Positions 7,694-15,874 of a stretch of DNA of 64,000 bases are shown here, piece by piece. The position numbers and the translations under genes are program-made. Each line of letters begins with the position of its first letter. The first letter of the stretch is position 1. This DNA comes from Desulfoluna limicola (GTDB lineage: Bacteria; Desulfobacterota; Desulfobacteria; Desulfobacterales; Desulfolunaceae). Under the pieces are notes generated by a model. That model saw only the letters and a program-made list of their open reading frames with translations, searched no databases and had not been told where the DNA came from. The stretch lies in the NCBI RefSeq assembly GCF_021654575.1, contig NZ_AP024488.1, positions 186,001 through 250,000 of the forward strand, read 5' to 3'.

Positions 7694-8700
7694 TATGCCT
7701 TAGCTTCGACTGCTTGTTTAATTTCGTTTTCATGAAGTCTTTCGATAACTTTGTCTTTTTTTATTGTCCGAAATTTTCCGCCCATTTCAATATACTTGAA
7801 TTCTTCATCCTCTGTAATTTCTGGCTCTCGCCCAGCGAAGTCGCATAGGTTATGAAAGTAGCCTTTGGCATATCTGTATGCAGCAACGGCTTCATCAGTG
7901 GTTTTCCCAACAGTTAAAAGCTCCATTTCTTCTTTTCCATCAAGCTTCGTCGGAACGAGAACGCTATTCTGGGCAAGAGCAATATATATTTCTGGCAACC
8001 CAAGCTTTTGACTTAAACGGTAAATTGTGCTGCAAAATTTGGTAATATAGAAACTATAGGTTATCTTAGGGTTCACATCTCGGATAATTGAGTCGAGCTG
8101 CCATCTGGCAGATGTCAATTCGCTTTCAATATCTTTAAATGCCTCCTCATTTATTAGCGGAATTCCATTTTCAGGCCCACCAGTAAAAAATATTTTATGA
8201 ACTCGCGGATGAACCTTAAATTCACCGGTAAAACAATCAAGATATTCAACTTCGCCTATATGGCTGAAATAGCTGAATAACTCTTTTCTGTGTGAATGAA
8301 AAAGATCTATATTGTTTTTTTGCTGCGTAACCTTAATCTGCTTCGCAGTTTGTTTTGTGGCGTGCAGGCGAGATACAAGAACAGACAGTGGCAGCGAGAG
8401 AGATAAAGTCCCAAGAGGAAGAGCACTAATTGAGAAAAATGTCTTTAAGCCTTCTCCTGTCAAAGAAATAGAATACCCGCTCCAAGAAATTACACCAAAA
8501 GCCAGAAAATATAGAAATGGCGACAGCATTGAAATCCACAACAAGCCTTGCTCAGCAAGGCCCTTTTCCTCATTCAGAGCCAGCGTTGACTTTAAGCGAT
8601 TAAAATCCAAAAGGCCGTTTCCCAAGACAATCGCAACAACGAATGCAGGAATAAAAATCGGCAACAATATAAGGGCGAGAAGGCTAACTATGTCATTCAA
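7693..8700 (-). CDS. Membrane-anchored protein of unknown function (cassette gene)
   Basis: A 335-residue protein not assigned to a family. Two or three hydrophobic segments lie in the first 100 residues (SLLALILLPIFIPAFVVAIV; FLYFLAFGVISW; a third around LGTLSLSLPLSVLVS). A basic stretch KQTAKQIKVTQQKNNIDLF and a large soluble domain of about 230 residues follow. I chose the TTG at 8700 because GGAG lies eight bases upstream and this start falls just after the attC core, while an earlier TTG at 8742 lies inside the attC site. The soluble domain presumably faces the cytoplasm. The layout of membrane anchor plus sensor-like domain is common among phage-defence proteins, but nothing here proves that. 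Confidence 0.55.
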   Translation of the reverse strand: MNDIVSLLALILLPIFIPAFVVAIVLGNGLLDFNRLKSTLALNEEKGLAEQGLLWISMLSPFLYFLAFGVISWSGYSISLTGEGLKTFFSISALPLGTLSLSLPLSVLVSRLHATKQTAKQIKVTQQKNNIDLFHSHRKELFSYFSHIGEVEYLDCFTGEFKVHPRVHKIFFTGGPENGIPLINEEAFKDIESELTSARWQLDSIIRDVNPKITYSFYITKFCSTIYRLSQKLGLPEIYIALAQNSVLVPTKLDGKEEMELLTVGKTTDEAVAAYRYAKGYFHNLCDFAGREPEITEDEEFKYIEMGGKFRTIKKDKVIERLHENEIKQAVEAKA

Positions 8701-8715
8701 TAAATTTCTCCATGG

Positions 8716-8787
8716 GCATAACGCCACGCATGTGGGACCCAAGCGAAGCGAGAGTACTGGCGCATAATCGCTATGTATTTGTTATGT
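8716..8787 (-). repeat. attC-like recombination site
   Basis: On the minus strand it runs from ACATAAC (a perfect RYYYAAC box overlapping the upstream stop codon) to GTTATGC, 72 bp. The two outer boxes are complementary, and the inner CCCACATGCGTGGC segment also occurs in the next site. Confidence 0.65.
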
Positions 8788-9723
8788 TTGAGCGAAACCA
8801 CCCAAAAAAGCAGGTACCAATCCCAGCATTTTTATGTGTTCAGTTTCACTGTGAGTTAAGTTTCTACATACATGAGGAAATGAACTTAAAAGCAACTCTT
8901 TTTCATGTTCGAATGCTTGCTCATGATACTCTATACAGGGATCATTGAGTTCATTTACAAAAACCATTACATTTTTAATGAATAGAAGTGGGGAAAAATA
9001 ATCTTCTAAATGAGCCCACGCATCCATAAAACCATCAGTTCTGTGCCTATGCTTTAGGAATGAGTCACAATCCCCAATACAGCATGTGTATTGGTTTCTG
9101 ATAGTTTTGATATTTGTAATTTCATCATACTTAGTGTATGCGACTACAATACCAGGATTTTCACGATCTAATACAGAACCACAATATTTGCATTTTATTG
9201 GTTCATGTGAAGAAAAAATTTGTGCTACTTTTGGGTTTTCATCTGACCATGATTTATATGAATTAGGGAAGTATCTCTTAGCAATTTCGATGCATTCATT
9301 TTTGGTTAATAATAACTGCTCTATTTTTGAAGAGTCAAAAAACTGATGTTCAATATCTCGAATTGATTCGACTTTTGCAGTCAAACCTGATGAAGGTAGT
9401 GTTGAATAAAAACCTATGAATCCCTGACAGTCATGTGCTTTCAATGAGTCGTATATTTCAGGTTCATCGGTTTTAGAAACGGATGATCCTGAGTGGGCTT
9501 TATGTTTACAACTAACTAACCAACGAATTTCTGTATCGCTTGCAATTCCTTTCCGGATTTCTTTAACTATAAGATCTTTTCCACCGTCTGCACCTCTTCC
9601 AGGTGATGATTCAATTTTGTAACCAATCGCTTCAAAAAAATCTCGTGAAAACAATTCAAATTTGTCTTGCTCACCACCACCTTTGTGAGCTTCTGGTATT
9701 TCTTTAAAATCCAATATTGCCAT
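8782..9723 (-). CDS. Mrr-like restriction endonuclease-fold protein (cassette gene)
   Basis: A 313-residue protein with an N-terminal PD-(D/E)XK nuclease of the Mrr kind: FELFSRDFFEAIGYKIE, then the GADGGKDLIV metal-binding loop near residue 46, then WLVSCKHKA with the catalytic lysine near residue 73. A zinc-knuckle CKYCG near residue 175, further cysteines and a C-terminal helical part follow; these may be for target recognition. The ATG at 9723 has AAGGAG at proper spacing. The stop TAA lies within the attC box. By family knowledge Mrr-like enzymes restrict modified or foreign DNA, so a defence role is likely. The substrate cannot be read from sequence. Confidence 0.7.
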   Translation of the reverse strand: MAILDFKEIPEAHKGGGEQDKFELFSRDFFEAIGYKIESSPGRGADGGKDLIVKEIRKGIASDTEIRWLVSCKHKAHSGSSVSKTDEPEIYDSLKAHDCQGFIGFYSTLPSSGLTAKVESIRDIEHQFFDSSKIEQLLLTKNECIEIAKRYFPNSYKSWSDENPKVAQIFSSHEPIKCKYCGSVLDRENPGIVVAYTKYDEITNIKTIRNQYTCCIGDCDSFLKHRHRTDGFMDAWAHLEDYFSPLLFIKNVMVFVNELNDPCIEYHEQAFEHEKELLLSSFPHVCRNLTHSETEHIKMLGLVPAFLGGFAQT

Positions 9724-9739
9724 GGGCACTCCTTGAAAA

Positions 9740-9828
9740 ACATAACGCCACGCATGTGGGGCCGCCGAGCGTAGCGAGGGTACCTGGAGCGCAGCGGAAG
9801 GCGGTCCGACACAATGCGTTTGTTGGAA
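9740..9828 (-). repeat. attC site (best example)
   Basis: On the minus strand it runs from TTCCAAC through AACAAACGCA and a GGACCGCC arm, then a variable loop, then GGCGG and CCCACATGCGTGGC to GTTATGT. The arms pair as CGCATTGTG with CACATGCG and CCGCC with GGCGG. Length is 89 bp. This is the classical integron attC layout. Confidence 0.75.
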
Positions 9829-9844
9829 TATTAGTAATTGTGTT

Positions 9845-10405
9845 TTAGGAAACCAATTGTTTTAATTTTGAACCCATAGTTCTTTTTGATTGAACTAAAT
9901 CCTTAGTTAATATAGAAGAAATTTTTTCATAACCTAACTTGGTAATGAAATTTTCATTTTGAAATTCTTTAATTTTAGTTAAAGTGACGTGTAAATCGAT
10001 TGGTTTGTTATTTTTGATAAATAGGTCGCCTATCATCTCTGCCGTTCTTTCAGCTGAGATTAAATCTTCCTTTCTAAGATTTTTGATTTCATCAATTTTT
10101 TCATTTAGGGATAAAGTGTAAGATTTTAATTGAGCACGCCCTGTATTTATTTCATCCTCGATTATTTGCAAATCAGAGGTTAGTTGCTTAATTTTTTGCT
10201 CTTTAACTGTTGTTTGCAGATTTAGGGTTTTAATGTTGTCTTCAATTTTTAAAAGTTGATTCTTGCTCGATCTAAGGACCTGTTTTGATTTGTAAATTGT
10301 TAAATACAAATATATACTTGTTGTAAAGGCTAATCCGCTATACAAAAATTTTAGTGGATGATTTTGAATTAAAATAGAAATTGAATCATTTAACTCTTGT
10401 AGCAT
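9845..10405 (-). CDS. Single-span membrane protein with coiled coil (cassette gene)
   Basis: A 186-residue protein with one hydrophobic segment near the N-terminus (LKFLYSGLAFTTSIYLYLTI, residues 18 to 37). A long heptad-rich coiled coil follows from about residue 45 to 115 (KIEDNIKTLNLQTTVKEQKI and onward), and a short globular tail. It is strongly AT-rich with Lys, Ile and Asn codons, unlike the surrounding element, which marks separate acquisition. It is the first gene of the cassette cluster in reading direction. Function unknown. Confidence 0.55.
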   Translation of the reverse strand: MLQELNDSISILIQNHPLKFLYSGLAFTTSIYLYLTIYKSKQVLRSSKNQLLKIEDNIKTLNLQTTVKEQKIKQLTSDLQIIEDEINTGRAQLKSYTLSLNEKIDEIKNLRKEDLISAERTAEMIGDLFIKNNKPIDLHVTLTKIKEFQNENFITKLGYEKISSILTKDLVQSKRTMGSKLKQLVS

Positions 10406-11198
10406 TGTTACCTTCCAAATATAAAAAATTATTTATTAAAAAAATTCAGTGATAACCACCCTGCTTTTATTCTAACAAGTATTAGTGCGCACGAAAGTGC
10501 CATAAAACCTCAGATGCTCAGAAAATGCGCATATGATTTCAGATGTGACTCTTTTCTTACCTGTAAACTATATGAAAGATGGATTTTTTGGGCAAGAAAG
10601 AAATAGAGATGTTTACTTGGCAGGAACAGGAGATGAACGGTGAGATGTGATCAGTGAGCTACAAGGAGATAACACAACACTTTTTCTTTTAAGGACAATG
10701 AAATTCATTTCATTAAACTCTTTTCCCGCAGACGGTAAGTGCCAGCGAGCTGGATACAAACCGATTTCGACGTGACTCAGCTTGCCACAACAGGCAAGGC
10801 ACTTAGTTTTATTCAATTCGGCAGTTTCCTATAGCAACTCATTTGGTGTACGCCTCCTCCCTTTTACAATATCTCTGACGTGTTTACATTGTACCTCGGT
10901 CTTCAGCGCAACTATAAGCTTAACCTTCTTTTTATTAACTCGATAAAACTATTGAGCCATTTCTCGTAAGCTGAAGATTTCATAGAAAGCAATTTAACAG
11001 TTCCCCCACGTTTATCCCCCCCCACCACGCATATCAATACACCTACATCTATATTTTATATATTGACATATAGATTTAGAATCCATATTGTTCTTTTCAA
11101 CATTACACTCAAGTCCGATAGATACCAGGTGCAACTAAACCTTAGATCAGGGTGTTCATTCACCACGGGTGAGCTGTACCCAAAATCAGGAGGCGGTC
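10406..11198. other. Non-coding gap at the promoter-proximal end of the cassettes
   Basis: No convincing gene is seen. TTCTAAC at 10470-10476 (minus strand GTTAGAA) may be the recombination core that opens the first cassette. A palindrome-rich segment, TGCGCACGAAAGTGCC, lies just beyond it. The right end holds the regulated promoter described separately. Confidence 0.4.
11063..11091 (+). promoter_or_regulatory. Distant promoter carrying the same repressor operator
   Basis: TTGACA (11063-11068), a 17-bp spacer, then TATTGT (11086-11091). The spacer holds TATAGATT-TAG-AATCCATA (11069-11087), one mismatch from the perfect operator at 5509-5527. It sits identically, directly after the -35 box. 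It drives the rightward arm with parA, parB, the excisionase-like gene and the integrase. Confidence 0.65.
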
Positions 11199-11678
11199 AT
11201 GAACCACGCCAGAAGCAGAAACGAACAACCCATTCATAAAGCCTTCGAAGTCCTCTCACCCTGGTGCAAATGGGGGCATGCAACCCCATCGATCCGGTAT
11301 GGTGAGTCCGCTCAGGATGTGAAGCACGAAGCAGAACTCAGGGACATTGACGGGATAAAAATTCGTCGATGCCCTGAGCAGGACCTCTTCGCGCCCAGCC
11401 CTGATGAATGCCTGGCTGATGTACCCCGCCACCAGCAACGCATTCTTGCCCACGCCAATGGCAACGACACAAGCAGTCATGGCTTTCGGAGCTACTATTG
11501 CACATCCAAAGATGACCCGGACCTCCTTTCGCTTGTTGAGAAAGGGTTGATGTCTGGGCCTGTACGTCGCAAAGGCGCCCTCCCGAAAAAGCTCGCCTAT
11601 TTTTATCTGACAGAACAGGGAAGGGCGGCAGCTCGATCACTGCTCCCACGACGAAGAGGGACAAAGAAACATGCATGA
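11199..11678 (+). CDS. Hypothetical protein, first gene of the parAB-integrase arm
   Basis: A 159-residue basic protein that I do not recognise. The ATG at 11199 is preceded by AGGAGG at good spacing, so the longer in-frame extension is not used. The C-terminal 55 residues (DPDLLSLVEKGLM, then YFYLTEQGRAAARSLL) look like a winged-helix wing and helix, suggesting a DNA-binding or replication accessory protein. The stop overlaps the next start by 8 nt. Confidence 0.55.
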   Translation: MNHARSRNEQPIHKAFEVLSPWCKWGHATPSIRYGESAQDVKHEAELRDIDGIKIRRCPEQDLFAPSPDECLADVPRHQQRILAHANGNDTSSHGFRSYYCTSKDDPDLLSLVEKGLMSGPVRRKGALPKKLAYFYLTEQGRAAARSLLPRRRGTKKHA

Positions 11679-11865
11679 ATTTAAAGAGAACGATCTGGTT
11701 CATTATCACCCCATCATTGGCGGCCCCCATGACGGCAATGAGTATCGCATTCGGCGTGTGGGCGACCTCCCAGGGAATCGTAAGGTGGCTTGGCTGGTGG
11801 CGAAGGCGGGGTGTGTGGCTCTTGAAGCATTAAGCCTTGTTGAGGAAGGAGAGCAGAAGAAATGA
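11671..11865 (+). CDS. Small hypothetical protein
   Basis: A 64-residue protein (start [18 protein letters not shown]) that reads as a small beta-rich domain similar in outline to KOW or SH3-like folds. It overlaps the gene before it by 8 nt and parA by 4 nt, so it is a coupled member of the operon. No function is assigned. Confidence 0.5.
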   Translation: MHEFKENDLVHYHPIIGGPHDGNEYRIRRVGDLPGNRKVAWLVAKAGCVALEALSLVEEGEQKK

Positions 11866-12608
11866 ATATTACGTGTATCGCAAACCAAAAAGGAGGCGTG
11901 GGCAAAACCACCACCTCCATCAACCTTGCAGCCGGGCTCGCACAAAAGGGGAATCGGGTTCTCCTGATTGACCTTGATCCCCAGGCAAACCTCACCAGCG
12001 CCGCCGGTGTCTTTGCCGGTGGCTGCGACTATAAAACGAGCCATATACTTCACCAGGAGGTGGGGATCTCTGAGGCTGTGGTCAAGGATGTGGTCGGCTG
12101 CAATGGAGCTGTAGACCTTATCCCAGCGGATGAAACCCTGAAGAGGGCAGAGGACCTTTTGATCCCAGAACTCTTCTCCGAGTCCCGCCTTGCTAAAGCC
12201 CTTGCAGGTCTTGACTATGACCATGTAATCCTGGACTGCTCGCCTTCACTTGGCCTTCTCACCGTCAACGCCCTGGTGGCGGCAACCCATGTTCTGATCC
12301 CCTGCGACTATGGGAGCTTCTCCATCGGGGGGATCGCCAATATTTGCGAGAAGATTCAACAGATCGGGATCACGGGCAAGACTGTTCGGCTTCTTGTCAC
12401 CATGTATCAAAGCCGTACCACCCGGACCAATGAGTGGGCCGAAGATCAGTTGCACCATTATAAAGAGATCCTTTTGGAGACCAAGATCCGGAGGCGGGAG
12501 TCCTTGCGCCAGGCTTCCATCGAGCAGCAGAGTATTTTTGAGTTTGCCCCCAAGGGAGTTGGGGCCGCAGATTACGCCGCCCTCACGGAGGAGTACCTAT
12601 CCTTATGA
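11862..12608 (+). CDS. parA: ParA-type partition ATPase
   Basis: A 248-residue Walker-type ATPase. The deviant Walker A is KGGVGKTT at residues 10 to 17 ([17 protein letters not shown]), with [12 protein letters not shown] and a [11 protein letters not shown]alker B. It would move or space element DNA together with ParB. The stop overlaps the parB start by 4 nt. No extra N-terminal helix-turn-helix is present, as in chromosome- or phage-type ParA rather than P1-type. Presence in an integrated element suggests a plasmid-like phase after excision. Confidence 0.88.
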   Translation: MNITCIANQKGGVGKTTTSINLAAGLAQKGNRVLLIDLDPQANLTSAAGVFAGGCDYKTSHILHQEVGISEAVVKDVVGCNGAVDLIPADETLKRAEDLLIPELFSESRLAKALAGLDYDHVILDCSPSLGLLTVNALVAATHVLIPCDYGSFSIGGIANICEKIQQIGITGKTVRLLVTMYQSRTTRTNEWAEDQLHHYKEILLETKIRRRESLRQASIEQQSIFEFAPKGVGAADYAALTEEYLSL

Positions 12609-13663
12609 AAAAGCTTGGTGCAGGCAAGAAGGTGAAATTGGTTGATGTGTTCGCTGAAGAGTCTCCCAGAACGACGGCAGTGGCCCAGGTCCAACCGGTT
12701 CAGGGTATGTTTTTAAATGTACCGGTGGATGAATTGAAACCGAATCCGTATCAGCCACGGCAGATCTTCGACGAGGAGGAGCTGGTGGCCTTGGCAAATT
12801 CCATTGAAGGTCAGGGCGTCCTTTTGCCGCTGTGCATCTTCATTGAAAACGGGACGTACTTTATCGGTGATGGCGAAAGGCGCTGGAGGGCTTCCAGGAT
12901 GGCCGGGAAAAAATCGGTGCCCTGTTATGTCACCACAGGCAACCCTGCCGAGGTGGCCCTCATCGGCAACATGCTCCGTTCGGATCTCTCGCCCCTGGAA
13001 GAGGCCGCAGCCTATGCACGGATGCAAACCGAATTCGGATACACCCACCAGGAGCTGGCAAAAGTGGTGGGCAAATCCCGTAACAACATCACCGAAACCC
13101 TAAGCCTGAACAAGTTGCCGGCTGCGATCAAAGAGGAGTGTCTACGCGTAGACATCGCCAAGCGTAAGCTGATCAAGGTTGCCCGGATGGAGACTCCCGA
13201 GGCCATGGAGGAGGCGGTGAAACCTCTTCTTGGCAAGAAGGAGGCGAAGCCGGAAAAACCGAGACCGTCCAACGTGGCTAAGATGAGCGTCCAGGTAAAG
13301 AAGATGACCGGCGAAATCCGAAAGGTGAGCCTGTCGGAGGGAAAATCAACAGACGCCATCGCACTTGTCATGGCGCTACGTGATTTGAAAACTGAGATTG
13401 AAACGCTTTCGTCCATGGGCATGAACATGAATAGCGGGGGAGGGGGGCAGGAGCCTGAAGAGGGATTGCACCTCACGGGAACGTGTCGGGGAAAGCTCAT
13501 CGATGCCGGGTTCCGGCTATTCCGGGCATCGGAATGCGAGAAGTTGATCAAAGAGCTTTCGCCCACGGGGAGCTGGAAGCTGGTCGGCAGGTACACCACA
13601 AAGAAAGCAATGAAAGAAGCCATGGATGAGATCCTCAAAGATCCCATGAGCGTGAGAGATTAA
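12605..13663 (+). CDS. parB: ParB-type DNA-binding partition protein
   Basis: A 352-residue protein with the ParB/Srx N-terminal domain: VDELKPNPYQPRQIF near residue 37, then YFIGDGERRWRASRMAG (the CTP-binding GERRxRA box). A helix-turn-helix follows (YTHQELAKVVGKSRNNITE). The C-terminal part is Lys-rich and ends in an unrecognised domain. It pairs with parA. No canonical parS palindrome was seen by eye nearby, so its centromere site is unknown. Confidence 0.85.
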   Translation: MKKLGAGKKVKLVDVFAEESPRTTAVAQVQPVQGMFLNVPVDELKPNPYQPRQIFDEEELVALANSIEGQGVLLPLCIFIENGTYFIGDGERRWRASRMAGKKSVPCYVTTGNPAEVALIGNMLRSDLSPLEEAAAYARMQTEFGYTHQELAKVVGKSRNNITETLSLNKLPAAIKEECLRVDIAKRKLIKVARMETPEAMEEAVKPLLGKKEAKPEKPRPSNVAKMSVQVKKMTGEIRKVSLSEGKSTDAIALVMALRDLKTEIETLSSMGMNMNSGGGGQEPEEGLHLTGTCRGKLIDAGFRLFRASECEKLIKELSPTGSWKLVGRYTTKKAMKEAMDEILKDPMSVRD

Positions 13664-13674
13664 GGGAGAGTGTG

Positions 13675-13950
13675 ATGGCGCGAATCAACGAGAAACTGGT
13701 TGGAGAGCTGAAGAAAGATTACCTCACGGCAGAAGAGCTGGCCGAAGTTTTCCGCCTGAAGAGTTACAAAACCATCCTCAACTGGAATTGTGACGGCAAA
13801 TTCAAAAAAGGTGTTGAAGTGGTTAAGTTCGGCGGCATCCTTCTTTTTTATTGGCCTGCCATCAAGGAAAAACTCCATGCACCGCCCGAACCTCCTAAAA
13901 GAAGAACCAGAAATATCCCGAAGCCCAAAGGCTGCCTCATCAATTTATGA
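13675..13950 (+). CDS. Excisionase-like small HTH protein
   Basis: A 91-residue protein with a MerR/AlpA-like helix-turn-helix (LTAEELAEVFRLKSYKTILNW, then VEVVKFGGILLFYWPAI) and a basic Pro-rich tail. GGGAGAG precedes the ATG. It lies directly before the integrase, the usual place for a recombination directionality factor. The function is inferred from fold and position. Confidence 0.6.
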   Translation: MARINEKLVGELKKDYLTAEELAEVFRLKSYKTILNWNCDGKFKKGVEVVKFGGILLFYWPAIKEKLHAPPEPPKRRTRNIPKPKGCLINL

Positions 13951-14023
13951 TTTGAAGCTCCCCATCTCCATGTTGTATCGTCATGCTGATACAGATGAAA
14001 GGAGGTGCACGAAAGGAAAAAAC

Positions 14024-15274
14024 ATGACAGGAAACGAAGCCGTTTTGATCGATTTCCCAGGCCAGAAAAAGAAAGCCTGGAAGCGGGATAAGCTCAACGA
14101 GAACAAAAAGGGCTCAGTTTACGAGAGGGGAGGGAAGCTCTACGTCTACTTCTTTTATAAGAATGAACGGGTGAGGGAGCCTTCCGGGCTTGCCGACACA
14201 GAGGAGCACCGGCGCAAGCTTCGTCTTTTTCTGGACAAGATCCATTTTGAAATCGATGAAGGGTCATTTGAGTTCGGCTACACCTTCCCCTATAGCAAAA
14301 AAAAGGAGCATTTCACCCTGCTGGAGGGGCGCACGCTGAAAACAACTCCGGAAGAGGTGACCTTCGGCAGCTACTTTGAGAAGTGGATGAAGGAGATGAA
14401 GCCCGGCATGACGGTTGGAAAGATCCGTGATTATCAGAAGATTGCGGACTTCTACCTCTTGCCGTATTTCGCTGAGATGCCTTTTTCAGAATTCAAGATC
14501 ATGACCATGAAGAAGTTCCTGGCTCATCTGGTGGGTTCCCGAAGCAGGTATGGGAAGCCACTTGCAGCCAACACCATAAAAAATGTCTTCATCCCGCTTC
14601 GGGCCATCACCGCTGACGCTTTTTCAGAGTATGATTGGGCCATGCCAGATCCATTCATTGCCTTGAAGATGCCCAAGCGGAAAAAGCCGAAGGTGAACCC
14701 CTTTACTTTTGAAGATTGGATTCAGGTGATGGGGGCAATCAGTCCCTGGTACAAGCCCTACTTTGAATTTGCGGTAAACACAGGGCTGAGACCTTCGGAA
14801 CAGGTTGCACTGAAATGGTCGGCCATTGATGCGGAGTACATCGAGGTCGAATTAAGCCGGGTCCTGGGCTATGAAAAGGAAGACTTGAAGACGGAAAGCA
14901 GCCGGAGAAGCATCGAGATCAGGCCAGCCATGCGGGAGATTCTGGAACGTCAGAAAAAACTCACGTCCCATCTTAAGAGCGAGTATGTGTTTCTTAACAA
15001 CAACGGAAAACCCATCAGCCAGGTGAAGATGAGTCAGCTCTGGGGAAGGGCCATGAAAAGGGCGAATCTGCCTCACCGGCGTATGTATGAAATACGGCAC
15101 ACCTTTGCTTCATGGGCCCTGGCCGCAGGGGAACAGCCTGGGTGGGTTGCCAAAACGTTGGGGCACACAGATTTAACGATGGTCTACACGGTGTACGCCC
15201 GGTTTATTCCGGCGCTCAAGAAGGATGACGGAGGCAAGTTCGAAAGCATGTACGCAAAAAAGCACCTCTTATAA
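14024..15274 (+). CDS. int: Phage tyrosine integrase
   Basis: A 416-residue site-specific recombinase. An N-terminal arm-binding region (KGSVYERGGKLYVYFFY, typical of DUF3596-type arms) and a core-binding helical domain around residue 110 to 200 come first. The catalytic domain has Arg in NTGLRPSEQVAL, HxxR-type EIRHTFASWAL, LGHTDL and the nucleophile in MVYTVYARF. I chose the ATG at 14024 because of GAAAGG upstream; longer frames begin inside the preceding gene. It ends 99 bp from the 3' end of tRNA-Gly, which is the presumed attachment site. Confidence 0.9.
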   Translation: MTGNEAVLIDFPGQKKKAWKRDKLNENKKGSVYERGGKLYVYFFYKNERVREPSGLADTEEHRRKLRLFLDKIHFEIDEGSFEFGYTFPYSKKKEHFTLLEGRTLKTTPEEVTFGSYFEKWMKEMKPGMTVGKIRDYQKIADFYLLPYFAEMPFSEFKIMTMKKFLAHLVGSRSRYGKPLAANTIKNVFIPLRAITADAFSEYDWAMPDPFIALKMPKRKKPKVNPFTFEDWIQVMGAISPWYKPYFEFAVNTGLRPSEQVALKWSAIDAEYIEVELSRVLGYEKEDLKTESSRRSIEIRPAMREILERQKKLTSHLKSEYVFLNNNGKPISQVKMSQLWGRAMKRANLPHRRMYEIRHTFASWALAAGEQPGWVAKTLGHTDLTMVYTVYARFIPALKKDDGGKFESMYAKKHLL

Positions 15275-15373
15275 AAGCGTGGCTTCTCGTAAAACTTCCA
15301 CATTTTACGCCACATTGCTTTAAAAAGGTGCTTTATAACAAATCTAATAAGCTGATTTGATAGTTTTTGCTTT

Positions 15374-15448
<75 letters not shown>

Positions 15449-15461
15449 TCATGTGGAAAGC

Positions 15462-15490
15462 ATATTAATGGCATTTCATGCGTCCGTCAA
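15462..15490 (-). promoter_or_regulatory. Promoter of tRNA-Gly
   Basis: Minus strand TTGACG (15490-15485), 17-bp spacer, TAATAT (15467-15462), 13 bp from the tRNA 5' end. Confidence 0.6.
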
Positions 15491-15821
15491 TCACTTTGAG
15501 AAGATTTTTGAATGGCGGATGCGGGCCGTTCGGAAGTGCTTAGAATCTTGGGGGCAAACAGTGGAGGGTACTTTTAGGGATGTTGAGTGGTGCCGTGGAT
15601 TCACCTCTTTTTGGGGGGGGGAGCACTCAGGTGGAAGCCAATCGTCCGCAATCACACTCGGGTGTTTAGGAGCATGCACATGGCTTCCCGGTCATTTTTT
15701 TGAATGAAGGGTAAAATGTCATTTTACGATAAAACAATATGGTGGTTATTACGTCTCTGAAAGCCGGGAAAGACGATGCGGGGATTATAATCGCCGCTGC
15801 TATCCACGGCGCAACTCGCTT

Positions 15822-15850
15822 TCGAGGTGGCCCGCCTCGCCGCCGGAGGC
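15822..15850 (+). repeat. Chromosomal hairpin repeat, partial copy
   Basis: Hairpin CGAGGTGG/CCGCCTCG followed by CCGCCGGAGGC. Relative to the minus-strand gene beside it, the box comes straight after the stop, as at other gene ends. Confidence 0.65.
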
Positions 15851-15874
15851 ACCCCCGTTGCCCGGTTTTAGCCC

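Larger units (their letters stand above)
15449..15874. other. Intergenic DNA between tRNA-Gly and the stress-protein gene
   Basis: No gene is supported. The left part carries the tRNA promoter. A segment near 15660-15780 (GCATGCACATGG, CCCGGTCA, AAAGCCGGGAAAGACG) resembles segments near 21335-21450 and 47865-47880, so it is likely an eroded part of the chromosomal repeat family. Confidence 0.4.

Noticed and set aside
10613..10816. Minus-strand 67-codon frame with CLACCGK
   Set aside because: It needs a TTG start, has no family resemblance and lies in a region that looks non-coding. An AGGAAA upstream is the only support.
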